64,000 bases of DNA, taken from positions 139,114-203,113 of the forward strand of contig NZ_JOIU01000010.1 in assembly GCF_000720135.1 (NCBI RefSeq), given 5' to 3'. The DNA is from Streptomyces sp. NRRL S-1022 (GTDB taxonomy: Bacteria; Actinomycetota; Actinomycetes; Streptomycetales; Streptomycetaceae). The translations under genes were made by a program, and so were the position numbers. The notes beneath the pieces are model-generated. The model made no database searches. It was not told the origin of the DNA and was given only the letters and a program-made list of their open reading frames with translations. Of this stretch, positions 51,336 through 60,413 are shown in pieces. The first letter of the stretch is position 1. Each line of letters starts with the position of its first letter.

Positions 51336-52288
51336 ACGAGGTCCACCTTCTCGTCGGGCACGAGGCGGCGCTGGATCCAGGTGATCAGCAGGATGATCAG
51401 GAGCAGGACGACGGCGGCGGCCGAGGCCAGTCCGGTCTTGTTGAACTGGAAGGCGAGTTTCACCGTCTGGATGACGAAGGTCGTGGTGCCGGTCGCGCCG
51501 CCGGTCATGATGTAGGGGATCTCGAACACGGACAGGGAGCCGGAGATCGCCAGGATGACGCTAAGGCTGACCACCGGGCGGATGCTCGGGGCGATGATGT
51601 GCCGGAACTGCTGCCAGCGGGTGGCACCGTCCAGCTGCGCCGCCTCGTACAGCTCGCCGGGGATCGACTGGATCGCGCCGAGGAACAGGACGAAGTTCAG
51701 GCCGGTGAAGCGCCAGACGGACACTCCCGCCAGGGAGGTGTTGGCGGACTCGGGGTCGCCCAGCCAGGCGTGGTCGGAGCCGGCGCCGAACCAGGACAGC
51801 ACGGAGTCGAGCGTGCCGCCGTCCTGGAAGAAGTAGAGGAAGACGAAGCCGATGGCCACGCCGTTGATCAGGTAGGGGAAGAACAGGATCCCCTTGAAGA
51901 GGTTCCGGAACCGCAGGTCGAAGCTGAGCACGCTCGCGAAGTACAGGGCGATCACGATCTGTACGGCGGAGGCGGCGAGGTAGTAGAAGCTGACGAAGAA
52001 CACCCGGAACAGTTCGGGCCGGGTGAAGATCTGCTCGTAGTTGTCGACGCCGGTGAAGTGGCGGTCCGGGCTGACGCCGTCCCAGTCGGTGAAGCTGTAG
52101 TAGATCATGTTGCCGACGGGCACGTAGGTGAACGTGATCAGCAGTGCCAGGGGGACGGCCAGGAAGAGCCACGGGGTGAGCCGGCGCAGCAGGCCCCCGC
52201 CCCGGCGTGCGCCGTCCGGGACCGGCGTGCGGGCCGGTGCGGTGTCGCGCGGCACCTTGGCGGGCGCCGTGTGGGTCGTCTCGGTCAT
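51332..52288 (-). CDS. Carbohydrate ABC transporter permease, MalF-like (mannan locus)
   Basis: 318-residue membrane protein; a 35-residue polar lead (MTETTHTAPAKVPRDTAPAR), about six TM helices starting LTPWLFLAVPLALLITFTYV, and the EAA loop IPGELYEAAQLDGATRWQQF. GAAAGG lies upstream of the ATG at 52288; the frame is open ten codons further. It lies 105 bases after the binding-protein gene. Confidence 0.92.
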   Translation of the reverse strand: MTETTHTAPAKVPRDTAPARTPVPDGARRGGGLLRRLTPWLFLAVPLALLITFTYVPVGNMIYYSFTDWDGVSPDRHFTGVDNYEQIFTRPELFRVFFVSFYYLAASAVQIVIALYFASVLSFDLRFRNLFKGILFFPYLINGVAIGFVFLYFFQDGGTLDSVLSWFGAGSDHAWLGDPESANTSLAGVSVWRFTGLNFVLFLGAIQSIPGELYEAAQLDGATRWQQFRHIIAPSIRPVVSLSVILAISGSLSVFEIPYIMTGGATGTTTFVIQTVKLAFQFNKTGLASAAAVVLLLIILLITWIQRRLVPDEKVDLV

Positions 52289-52393
52289 GCCGGACCTTTC
52301 GTCTTCGCGGGTGCGCACCGGCCGCCGGGCCCGTCCGGCGCGGACGGGGCCCGGCCGATGGCGGTGTGCACGGGGAGGAGGAGGGGGCGCCGG

Positions 52394-53713
52394 TCAGGAG
52401 CCGGCGGTCCGGGCCGCCTCGTCCCACCGCTTGTCGAGGTCCGCGAAGTAGTCGTCGAGGCTGCCCTTCTGGGCGCCGCGGGCGAGGTCGACCAGCTTCT
52501 GGCGGTAGTCCGGCTTGCTCAGGCCGATCTCGGCCGCGTTGTCGATCGCGTTGACCTCGCCGGTCTTCGCTTCGGAGCGCTCGACGTAGCTGACATCGTT
52601 GTCAGCGAAGTCCTTGAGGGTGTCCGGCATGGGGGCGGACTTGACGGCCGGGACGGCGCCCTCCTTGGCCGAGTAGCCGGACTTGTCGGTGAACCAGTCG
52701 ATCCAGGCCCGGGCTGCCGCCTTGTGCGAGGAGTGGATGTTCACCGCCTGCTGGTAGTCGGAGGCGAGGACGGCGCAGTACTTCCCGTCCTTCTGCACCG
52801 GGAAGGGCATGAAGCCGATGTCGGCGGGGTTCCTGCCCGCCTTCTGCGCCGCGTCCCGCATCTGCGTGATGGCCCACGAGCCGAGCTGCATGGTGGCGAC
52901 CTTCCCCTGGGCGATCATGCCCTTGGACGCCTCCCAGTTGGTCGTGCTCGGGTCCTTCTCGGAGAGGCCGCCCTTGACGATGTCGTAGAGCAGGGAGTCG
53001 ATCGTGTTCAGCTCGCCGCCCTTCCGCCAGGGGGACACGGCGCCGGCGAGCCTGTCGCCGGCCCCTCCGTCGCAGGTGACGGAGCCGATGTTGTTGCTCC
53101 AGGCGGTCAGCGGCCAGCCGTCCTTGAAGTTCGTGTAGTACGGCAGGGCGTCCGTCTTCGCCTCGACGGCCCTCAGGTCGGCGAGGAACTCCCCGGGCGT
53201 GGCGGGCCACTTGGTGACGCCGGCCTTCTTCCAGACGGCCTTGTTGTAGACGAAGCCGTTGGCGGTGCCGAACTGGGCGATGCCGTAGACCTTGCCCCCG
53301 ACGTCGGTCTTGTCGCTGAAGCGGTACTTGCCGCTCAGTTCGGAGGTGGTGCCCAGGGGGGCGAAGAACTTCGGGTAGTCGTTCTTGGCGACGGCGGCCG
53401 GGATCATCAGGACGTCGCCGTAGTCCTCGGTGTTCATCCGTATCTTGACCTCGCCCTCGTAGTCCGTGAGGGCCTCGAACTTCACCTTGACCTTGGGGTA
53501 GGTCTTGTTGAACTCGGCGGCGTACCGGGCCATCGTCCCGTTCTGCACGAGGTCGGTGCGGGCCGTCAGCACCTTGATCGTGCCCGAGGCGTCGGCCGGG
53601 TCGGCGGGTGCCTTGGCGGTCTCGCCGGAGGCCGTGCCCCCGCCCCCGCATCCGGCGGCGCTCAGTATCGCGGTCGCCACAAGCGCTCCCGTGAACGTCC
53701 TTCTCGTCCTCAT
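52394..53713 (-). CDS. Sugar ABC transporter solute-binding lipoprotein (mannan locus)
   Basis: 439-residue family 1 binding protein. The lipobox LSAAGC (Cys22) is followed by a Gly-rich linker and IKVLTARTDLVQNGTMARYA, EDYGDVLMIPAAVAKNDY, GIAQFGTANGFVYNKAVWKK and VATMQLGSWAITQMRDAAQK. It is the first gene of the leftward importer operon. The ligand is probably manno-oligosaccharide by context. Promoter region shared with the GH2 gene; candidate operators are listed separately. Confidence 0.92.
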   Translation of the reverse strand: MRTRRTFTGALVATAILSAAGCGGGGTASGETAKAPADPADASGTIKVLTARTDLVQNGTMARYAAEFNKTYPKVKVKFEALTDYEGEVKIRMNTEDYGDVLMIPAAVAKNDYPKFFAPLGTTSELSGKYRFSDKTDVGGKVYGIAQFGTANGFVYNKAVWKKAGVTKWPATPGEFLADLRAVEAKTDALPYYTNFKDGWPLTAWSNNIGSVTCDGGAGDRLAGAVSPWRKGGELNTIDSLLYDIVKGGLSEKDPSTTNWEASKGMIAQGKVATMQLGSWAITQMRDAAQKAGRNPADIGFMPFPVQKDGKYCAVLASDYQQAVNIHSSHKAAARAWIDWFTDKSGYSAKEGAVPAVKSAPMPDTLKDFADNDVSYVERSEAKTGEVNAIDNAAEIGLSKPDYRQKLVDLARGAQKGSLDDYFADLDKRWDEAARTAGS

Positions 53714-53782
53714 GTGCCCAACTCCTTCAGGATGGCGGCTCGGCTCCGTGGGTGGGATGTCGGCACTATGTCAGTCGCTGGT

Positions 53783-53794
53783 GAACCGGTAAAG
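53783..53794. promoter_or_regulatory. Candidate operator GAACCGGTAAAG in the divergent mannan promoter
   Basis: ACCGGT-centred word, one of three similar sites in the locus (also 53891-53901 and 59181-59193). It lies about 70 bases upstream of the binding-protein gene. Probable target of the local LacI regulator; inference only. Confidence 0.45.
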
Positions 53795-53890
53795 CTTGAA
53801 TTTCGATGGTGATACTCAATCGTTATCATCTGATGTCGCACGCTGGCTTCACGTGCGACTTTCCAGGAGTTTCCGTACGGGGACGTAGAT

Positions 53891-53902
53891 AGACCGGTTT
53901 AT
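53891..53902. promoter_or_regulatory. Candidate operator AGACCGGTTTAT upstream of the GH2 gene
   Basis: On the opposite strand it reads ATAAACCGGTCT, matching the -AACCGGT- core of the other two sites. It lies about 80 bases upstream of the GH2 start. Confidence 0.45.
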
Positions 53903-53982
53903 AGACAGGGTGTTGATCAGCGGGTTAGGTTGTCCGCCGTTGTCCGTCGACCGGTCTGCGTCAGGCGATTGGAGCCGCAACT

Positions 53983-56427
53983 ATGAAGGACGTCACCCAG
54001 CTCACCGACGGCTGGTGCCTGCGCCACGGGGAGGACGAGCTGGAGGCCACGGTCCCCGGCTGCGTCCACACCGATCTGCTGGCCGCTCAGGTCATCCCCG
54101 ACCCCTACCTCGGCCGTAACGAAGCCGACGTCGCCTGGGTGGGGCGCCGTGCCTGGACATACGTCCGGCACCTCGGCCACGACAGCGCCCACGAGCGCAC
54201 CGATCTCGTCTTCGAGGGGCTCGACACGGCCGCGTACCTCACGCTGGCGGGCCGGCCCCTGGGCACCACGCGCAACATGCACCGCACGTACCGGTTCGAC
54301 GTCACCGGACGCACCGGCGAACTGGAGGTCCGCTTCGCCTCCGCCTACGACGAGGCCGCGGCCGTACGCGCCGTGACGGGGGAGCGGCCCAACGTCTATC
54401 CCGAGCCCTCGCAGTACATCCGCAAGATGGCCTGCAACTTCGGCTGGGACTGGGGACCCACGCTCGTCACCGCCGGCATCTGGCGGCCGGTCCGGCTGGA
54501 GCACTGGTCCACCGCCCGCCTGGCCGAAGTGCGTCCCCTGGTCACCGTGGCCGACGGGACCGGCCGGGTGGAAGTACGGCTGCGGGTCGAGCGCACCGCA
54601 CAGGGCGGCGACCGGGTCCTGCGCGCCCGGGCGGAAGTGGCCGGTGTGCACGCCGAGGCCGAACTGAGCGGCGACGAGGCGGTGCTCCGCCTGGACGTCC
54701 CGGACCCCCGCCTGTGGTGGCCCCGCGGCTACGGCGAGCAGCCCCTGTACGACCTCGACATCACCCTGGGCGACGCAACCGGCCCGCTCGACACCTGGCG
54801 GCGGCGGATCGGCTTCCGCACGATCGAGGTCGACCGCTCGGCCGACGAGCACGGCACCGCCTTCACCCTGGTCGTCAACGGCGTCCGGATCTTCGCCCGC
54901 GGCGTCAACTGGATCCCCGACGACGCCTTCCCCTCCCGGGTCACGCCCCAGCGCTACCGCACCCGCCTCGCCCAGGCCGCCGGGGCCAATGCCGATCTGG
55001 TGCGGGTGTGGGGCGGCGGCATCTACGAGAACGACGCCTTCTACGACGCGTGCGACGAACTCGGCCTGATGGTCTGGCAGGACTTCCTGTTCGCCTGCTC
55101 CGCCTATCCGGAAGAGCAGCCGCTGCGCGGGGAGGTCGAGGCCGAGGCGCGGGACAACGTTGTCCGGCTGATGGCGCACCCCTCGCTCGTGCTGTGGAAC
55201 GGCAACAACGAGAACCTGTGGGGCTTCCGCGACTGGGACTGGGAGGCCCCGCTCGCCGGAGACTCCTGGGGGGAGGGCTACTACCTCGGCCTGCTGCCGC
55301 GGATCGTCGCCGAGCTCGACCCCACCCGCCCCTACACCGCGGGCAGCCCGTGGTCCGGGTCCTGGGACCACCACCCCAACGACCCCGCCCACGGCACCCA
55401 CCACTCCTGGGAGGTGTGGAACCGGCAGGACTACGCCGAGTACCGGGCGAGCGTGCCCCGCTTCGTCGCGGAGTTCGGCTGGCAGGCGCCGCCCGCCCTG
55501 GCCACCCTGCACCGCGCCCTGCCCGGCGAGGACCTCGCCCCCGATGCACCCGGCATGCTCCACCACCAGAAGGCCGAGGACGGCAACGGCAAGCTGAGCC
55601 GCGGCGTCGCCCGGCACTTCCCGCTGCCCGAGGACGACTTCGACCGCTGGCACTACCTCACCCAGCTCGTGCAGGCCCGCGCGGTCGCGGAGGGCATCGA
55701 ACACTGGCGCTCGCACTGGCCGGTGTGCGCCGGCACGATCGTCTGGCAGCTCAACGACTGCTGGCCGGTCACCTCGTGGTCCGCCGTCGACGGCGACGGC
55801 CGCCTCAAGCCGCTCCACCACGAGCTGCGCCGTGTCTACGCCGACCGGCTGCTGACCCTGCGCCCCGACGCCGGCGGCCTGGTGCTCGCCGTGATCAACC
55901 AGGCCGCCACGCCCTGGCGGACCTCGGTGACCCTGCGGCGGATGGCGGCCGACGGCACCACGGTCGGCGAAGCCGTCGTCGAGGTGTCGGCCGAGCCGCG
56001 CTCCGTGGCCCGGCTCGCCGTCCCCGCGGCGCTCACGCCCGACGAGCGGTCCGCGAAGGAGTTCCTGGTGGCCGACGCCTGGGAGTCGCCCCGCCCCCAC
56101 GACGGCGAGAGCCGGGAAGACGGGGAAGTCCTGCGCGCCCTGCACTTCCCGGTGCCGGACAAGGAGTTCGCCCAGCCGCGCCCGGCCTATGACGTCACCG
56201 TGGAGCCGGTGCCAGGCCAGGGGGATAGAGTCGATGTCGTGGTGAGCGCCCGTACCCTCGTCAGAGATCTCCTGCTCCAGCCCGACCGGCTCGACCCGGC
56301 CGCCGTCTGCGACAGCGGCCGGCAGACCCTGCTGCCCGGCGAGCGGACGCGCATCCGGGTCAGCGGCTGCGGCTCCGTCACGGCCGACGCGGCGAAGGCC
56401 GCCCTGTTCTGTGTGGACGTGGTGTGA
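53983..56427 (+). CDS. Beta-mannosidase, glycoside hydrolase family 2
   Basis: 814-residue cytoplasmic exo-enzyme releasing mannose from beta-1,4-manno-oligosaccharides. Domains: GH2 sugar-binding (1-165: WVGRRAWTYVRHL, FEGLDTAAYLTLAGRPLGTT), immunoglobulin-like (about 185-275) and TIM barrel (about 280-580). Acid/base Glu410 lies in LWNGNNENLWGF and nucleophile Glu497 in RFVAEFGWQAPP; CNFGWDWGPTL is a beta-mannosidase hallmark. No signal peptide. The stop overlaps the LacI gene by four bases, so enzyme and regulator are coupled. Confidence 0.93.
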   Translation: MKDVTQLTDGWCLRHGEDELEATVPGCVHTDLLAAQVIPDPYLGRNEADVAWVGRRAWTYVRHLGHDSAHERTDLVFEGLDTAAYLTLAGRPLGTTRNMHRTYRFDVTGRTGELEVRFASAYDEAAAVRAVTGERPNVYPEPSQYIRKMACNFGWDWGPTLVTAGIWRPVRLEHWSTARLAEVRPLVTVADGTGRVEVRLRVERTAQGGDRVLRARAEVAGVHAEAELSGDEAVLRLDVPDPRLWWPRGYGEQPLYDLDITLGDATGPLDTWRRRIGFRTIEVDRSADEHGTAFTLVVNGVRIFARGVNWIPDDAFPSRVTPQRYRTRLAQAAGANADLVRVWGGGIYENDAFYDACDELGLMVWQDFLFACSAYPEEQPLRGEVEAEARDNVVRLMAHPSLVLWNGNNENLWGFRDWDWEAPLAGDSWGEGYYLGLLPRIVAELDPTRPYTAGSPWSGSWDHHPNDPAHGTHHSWEVWNRQDYAEYRASVPRFVAEFGWQAPPALATLHRALPGEDLAPDAPGMLHHQKAEDGNGKLSRGVARHFPLPEDDFDRWHYLTQLVQARAVAEGIEHWRSHWPVCAGTIVWQLNDCWPVTSWSAVDGDGRLKPLHHELRRVYADRLLTLRPDAGGLVLAVINQAATPWRTSVTLRRMAADGTTVGEAVVEVSAEPRSVARLAVPAALTPDERSAKEFLVADAWESPRPHDGESREDGEVLRALHFPVPDKEFAQPRPAYDVTVEPVPGQGDRVDVVVSARTLVRDLLLQPDRLDPAAVCDSGRQTLLPGERTRIRVSGCGSVTADAAKAALFCVDVV

Positions 56428-57464
56428 GCGGCTCACCGGAACGCGTCACCATCAAGGACGTCGCGGCCCGCGCCGGGGTGTCCAAAGGCGCGGTGTCGCT
56501 GGCGTTCAACCACAAGCCCGGGGTCTCCGAGGCCACCCGGGAGCGGATCTTCGCGGTGGCCCGTGAGCTCGGCTGGGCCCCCAGCGCCACCGCGCGCAGC
56601 CTGTCCAGCCGGCGGGTCGACATCGTCGGGCTCGCCCTGTGCCGCCCCGCCCGGCTGCTCGGCCTCGAGCCGTTCTACATGGACTTCATCTCCGGCATCG
56701 AGAGCATCCTGGCGGAGCGGTCCTGCTCGCTGCTGCTGCGGCTGGTGCGCGACCTCGACGAGGAGATCTCGCTCTACAAGGAGTGGTGGCGCGGCCGGAT
56801 GATCGCCGGCGCCATCCTGGTGGACTTCCGCCAGGACGATCCCCGGGTGTCCTCCCTGCAGGGCCTCGGCATGCCCGCCGTCGCCGTCGGCCACCCCTCC
56901 CTCACCGGACCCTTCCCCGCGGTGTGGACGGACGACGCGTCGGCGGTCGCCGAGGCGGTCCGCTACCTCGCGGCCCTCGGCCACCGGCGCATCGCCCGCG
57001 TCGGCGGCCCCGCCGACCTCGGACACAGCGCCATCCGAACCCGTGCCTTCGCCGACACGATCCGGGAGCTGGGCCTGGAGGAGGCGCGGCAGATCGGCAC
57101 CGGGTTCGACGAGAAGGAGGGCGCACGCGCCACCCGGACCCTGCTGCTCGCCGCCGACCGGCCCACGGCCATCGTCTACGACAACGACATCATGGCGGTC
57201 GCGGGAGCGGGCGTGGCAGCGGAGATGGGGCTCACCGTCCCCGACGATCTGTCGCTGCTGGCCTGGGACGACTCGCAGCTGTGCCGGATCACCCATCCCA
57301 CGCTGTCGGCCATGAGCCACGACGTGCACCACTTCGGCGCCGAGGTGGCGCGGGTGCTGTTCGACGTGGTCGCCGGCACGAACACGGGCGGCCACCAGGT
57401 GCCGACACCGTCACTGATCCCGCGCGGCTCCACCGCGCCGGCGCCGGGAGCGGGTCAGTCCTGA
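56424..57464 (+). CDS. LacI family transcriptional regulator (mannan locus)
   Basis: 346-residue repressor with VTIKDVAARAGVSKGAVSLA as helix-turn-helix and the hinge FNHKPGVSE (the usual V-x-x-V-L-N reads LAFN). The effector-binding core has VDIVGLALCRPARLLGLEPF, AGAILVDFRQDDPRVSSLQG and LSLLAWDDSQLCRITHPTLS. It starts at a GTG overlapping the GH2 stop. It probably represses the importer, mannosidase and mannanase genes until a manno-oligosaccharide is bound. Confidence 0.92.
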   Translation: MSGSPERVTIKDVAARAGVSKGAVSLAFNHKPGVSEATRERIFAVARELGWAPSATARSLSSRRVDIVGLALCRPARLLGLEPFYMDFISGIESILAERSCSLLLRLVRDLDEEISLYKEWWRGRMIAGAILVDFRQDDPRVSSLQGLGMPAVAVGHPSLTGPFPAVWTDDASAVAEAVRYLAALGHRRIARVGGPADLGHSAIRTRAFADTIRELGLEEARQIGTGFDEKEGARATRTLLLAADRPTAIVYDNDIMAVAGAGVAAEMGLTVPDDLSLLAWDDSQLCRITHPTLSAMSHDVHHFGAEVARVLFDVVAGTNTGGHQVPTPSLIPRGSTAPAPGAGQS

Positions 57465-57468
57465 CGAT

Positions 57469-57507
57469 GCCGAAGGGCCGCGTCCTCGGCGGACGCGGCC
57501 CTTCGGC
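57469..57507. terminator. 17-bp perfect hairpin, bidirectional terminator
   Basis: GCCGAAGGGCCGCGTCC and GGACGCGGCCCTTCGGC around TCGGC, in the gap between the convergent LacI and mannanase genes. Confidence 0.9.
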
Positions 57508-57522
57508 GTGCCGGGGGAGTGG

Positions 57523-58860
57523 TCAGCTCGTCGCGCAGGGGGTGCCGTTGAGGCTGAAGGCGGCCGGGACGCCGTTGGTGCCGGGGGCCGAGGAGCCGTT
57601 GAAGCCGAAGCTCACGGTGCCGCCGGCCGGGATCGTCTCCGTCCAGGACTCGTTGCTCACCCGGACCTCGCCGCCCTGCTGCACGGCCTTGGCGTTCCAC
57701 ACCGAGCCGAGCTTCTGCCCGCCGGGGAAGGCGAAGACGAGCTGCCAGCCCTTGACGGCCGTCGTGCCGGTGTTGCGGATGGTGACGTCCGCGTTGAACG
57801 TGCTGCCCCAGTCGCTGAGACGGTAGCCGACCGCGCAGCTTCCGCTGCCGGAACCGGTGCCGGTGAAGACGCTGGCCTCCTGAGCGGTCTGCCGGATCCC
57901 GTCGGGTCCCGAGAAGATGCGCTGTCCCCAGGCGGTGAGCCGGGAGGCGTCGAAGCCGGTGGCCATGTCCAGGTACTCGACGCCGCCGCCGTTGCCGCTC
58001 CAGGACCACCCGAGATAGCCGACCCCCAGCTGCCGCGCGGTGGACATGATGGCGTCCTCGTCCGGGTCGCCGTCCGAGTGCATGTTGCCGAATTCGCCGA
58101 CGACGATGGGGAGATGCTGTGAGGTGAACCGGTCAAGGTAACTCTTGACCTTGTCGGCGCTGTTGAACACGCCGTACATGTGGATCGAGAACACGGTGTT
58201 GCGCTCCGGATCCGCGGCGAATACCTCCGCGGCGTGGTCGCGCATCGTGAAGGACCAGTCCTGGCCCCAGTTGGGGGCGTCGACCATCAGCGTGTGATGG
58301 AATCCGGCTGCCCGCATGCGGGCGAGGGCGTTCTTGGTGTCTGAGGTCCATGCCGTGTACCCGGAATTCCCGTACGGCTCGTTCCCGATATTGAGGACGA
58401 CGTATTTCTCCTGGCCCTGCACCGCGTCCTTGACGCCGATCCAGTAGTCGACGGCGCGCGAGAGGGTGACGGCCCCGTCCTGTTCGCCGTAGCCGGTGGT
58501 GTCGTGCGCCTCCAGGACGCAGACGAGCCGGTTCTGCCTGCACTGTGCGACGACGGCCGCGACGTCCGCGGTGTCGTTCCTGCTCCAGCGGTCACCGGTG
58601 GCGAGCACCACGCGCACGGAGTTGGCGCCCAGTGCCTTGATGTCCTTCAGTGCCTGCGCCGTCCTGGTGGGGTACCAGGCGTGGGCGTGGTTCACGCCGC
58701 GCAGGACGAACTCCTTGCCGTTCGCGTCCAGCAGCCGTCCGTCGGCGACGTGGAACCCCGGCGCGGTCCCTGTGTCCGCCTGCGCCGGGGCGGGTGCGGC
58801 CAGTATCGAGGCCGCCAGGGCCAGCAACGCTCCCGCCGCGGTGGCCAGTCTCTTCCTCAT
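57523..58860 (-). CDS. Secreted beta-mannanase, GH5 with C-terminal CBM2
   Basis: 445-residue extracellular endo-1,4-beta-mannanase. A signal peptide (about 1-28, ending APAQA) precedes a GH5 subfamily-8-like domain: FVLRGVNHAHAWYP, EAHDTTGY, acid/base Glu161 in LNIGNEPYG, nucleophile Glu256 in VVGEFGNMHSD, and YLGWSWSGNGGG. A GSGSGS linker leads to a family 2 cellulose/mannan-binding module (342-445) with Cys342 and a late Cys as its disulfide. The ATG at 58860 has GGGAG upstream; the 18 codons before it are probably not translated. It makes the oligomers that the importer takes up. Confidence 0.92.
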   Translation of the reverse strand: MRKRLATAAGALLALAASILAAPAPAQADTGTAPGFHVADGRLLDANGKEFVLRGVNHAHAWYPTRTAQALKDIKALGANSVRVVLATGDRWSRNDTADVAAVVAQCRQNRLVCVLEAHDTTGYGEQDGAVTLSRAVDYWIGVKDAVQGQEKYVVLNIGNEPYGNSGYTAWTSDTKNALARMRAAGFHHTLMVDAPNWGQDWSFTMRDHAAEVFAADPERNTVFSIHMYGVFNSADKVKSYLDRFTSQHLPIVVGEFGNMHSDGDPDEDAIMSTARQLGVGYLGWSWSGNGGGVEYLDMATGFDASRLTAWGQRIFSGPDGIRQTAQEASVFTGTGSGSGSCAVGYRLSDWGSTFNADVTIRNTGTTAVKGWQLVFAFPGGQKLGSVWNAKAVQQGGEVRVSNESWTETIPAGGTVSFGFNGSSAPGTNGVPAAFSLNGTPCATS

Positions 58861-59205
58861 GCATGCTCCCAAGGGGGTGGTGCGTGCCGCCGGGCCGGGA
58901 CGTGCCGGCGACACGGCACTGCCGTTTCACTGTGTGACCGGGCCACCGGCTCGCGCCGGCCCCGGCGGTGCGCCGGAAAGCCGGAATGGGAAAGGTGCGA
59001 GCCGGTGTGGAATCCCGCCGCCCGGTGGTGTTCAGCGGCTCACCGGGCAGCGGGACGATAAAGCACCGGCGGAGACCACGTACGGACCTCGCCACGGAAA
59101 AAAGCGGCTCGGTCAGGCCTCACGATCGGCGACTGGGAGAGAGGCTAGGGCGATTGGTCCGCCTGTTCAACCATGGTGACCAAACCGGTTAAGTTTAGTA
59201 GGAGT
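58861..59205. promoter_or_regulatory. Promoter region of the beta-mannanase gene with ACCGGT site
   Basis: About 345 bases. CAAACCGGTTAAG at 59181-59193 carries the same core as the two sites in the divergent importer/mannosidase promoter, 320 bases upstream of the mannanase ATG. That is far for a simple operator, so it may also be a leftover from the deleted manA/GH1 region next to it. Confidence 0.45.
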
Positions 59206-59890
59206 TCAGTCGTGGGCCACCGGGCCGCCGACGGTGGACCCGAATACGGTTCCCTCGCCGGACACGGCGACCCTTTCGCCGGCCGGCACATAGGCGGACG
59301 CGCCCGGCGTGAGGACGACCTCGTGCCGCGCACCGGTGACCCGGACCGTGCCGGCGGTGCACACCAGGATCCGGGGCCCGGGTCCGGGCAGCGCGCGTGC
59401 GCCGTCGCGCACGTCCAGCACCAGGCGGGAGAGCCGGAAGTCGTCGACGGGTGCCGGGTACACCTCTTCGCCCGCCACCCCGGGCACGGGGCGGACCACC
59501 GGCGCCGGGAGGGAGGTGAAGCGGACGACGCGCAGCAGTTCCGGCACGTCCACGTGCTTGCTCGTCAGGCCGCAGCGCAGGACGTCGTCCGAGGCGGCCG
59601 TCACTTCCACGCCCAGCCCCCGCAGACAGGCGTGCGGTACGCCCGCCCCCAGGAACAGGGCCTCACCGGACGCGAGCCGGACGTGTCTGATCAGGAGAGC
59701 CGCCGGGACGCCGGGATCGGCCGGGTGGGCCCGGGCGATCCCGGCGTACACCGCGAGGATCTCGCGGAGGGGACCGGGCCGGCGGGCACCCTCCGCCAGC
59801 GCGCCGTCGACCTCCGCGAGCCGTTCGGGGGACAGGGAGAGGAGCGTGGAGAAGGCGTCCCGCAGGGCGGGCTCCTCCGGGCCCGAGCGG
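59206..59890 (-). pseudogene. manA: 5'-truncated mannose-6-phosphate isomerase
   Basis: The C-terminal ~225 residues are intact: LLIRHVRLASGEALFLGAGV, PHACLRGLGVEVTAASDDVL, RCGLTSKHVDVPELLRVVRF and the final cupin TPGASAYVPAGERVAVSGEG. The N-terminal 160 or so residues, with the zinc ligands Q-x-H and the WGS start, are missing. The frame continues past the junction near 59890 without homology. The remaining part cannot be an active isomerase. Confidence 0.82.
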
Positions 59891-60413
59891 AGCGCACGCG
59901 CCCTACCGGGAACCGGAGCCGCTCTCACGCACGGCGGACGACAACCGCTTCGAGGGCGTCGGCATACCGGAGGCCCGGCACACGGCCATGGGCTGGCCGG
60001 TCGCCCCGCAGGCCCTGCACGAACTGCTCGTCGGCCTGCGGCGGCGCCTCCGACGGGCTGTCCACGACCCCGAGCGGATCGTCTACCTCGACGGCCACCT
60101 CAGGGCCGTGGCCGCCGCGATCGCCGACGGCGTCGACGTGCGCGGCTACTACGTCCGGTCCCTCCTCGACGACTTCGAATGGGCCTACGGGTACAGCAAG
60201 CGGTTCGGTCTCGTGTACGTCGACCACGCCACCCGGAGGCGCGTCCCGAAGGACGGTTCCCACTGGTACCGGGACCCGATCAGGCAGGGTTCCTCCCCCT
60301 GGGCCGCCCACCGCCCGGGTGACGCCTCCTCCGGGCCGCGGGACGGCTCGTACGCCGGTCCCGGGAAAGTCACAGGACTGGGAAGCGCCCGCACGGCAAT
60401 GAGCGTGGGGTGA
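59891..60413 (+). pseudogene. 5'-truncated GH1 beta-glucosidase
   Basis: Frame reads PLSRTADDNRFEGVGIPEAR, HTAMGWPVAPQALHELLVGL, IVYLDGHLRAVAAAIADGVD, VRGYYVRSLLDDFEWAYGYS and KRFGLVYVDHATRRRVPKDG: the last ~150 residues of a GH1 enzyme. The acid/base and nucleophile Glu regions upstream are gone and there is no start codon at the junction. After SHWYRDPI the tail is longer than usual. The stop overlaps the next GTG by four bases. Confidence 0.85.
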
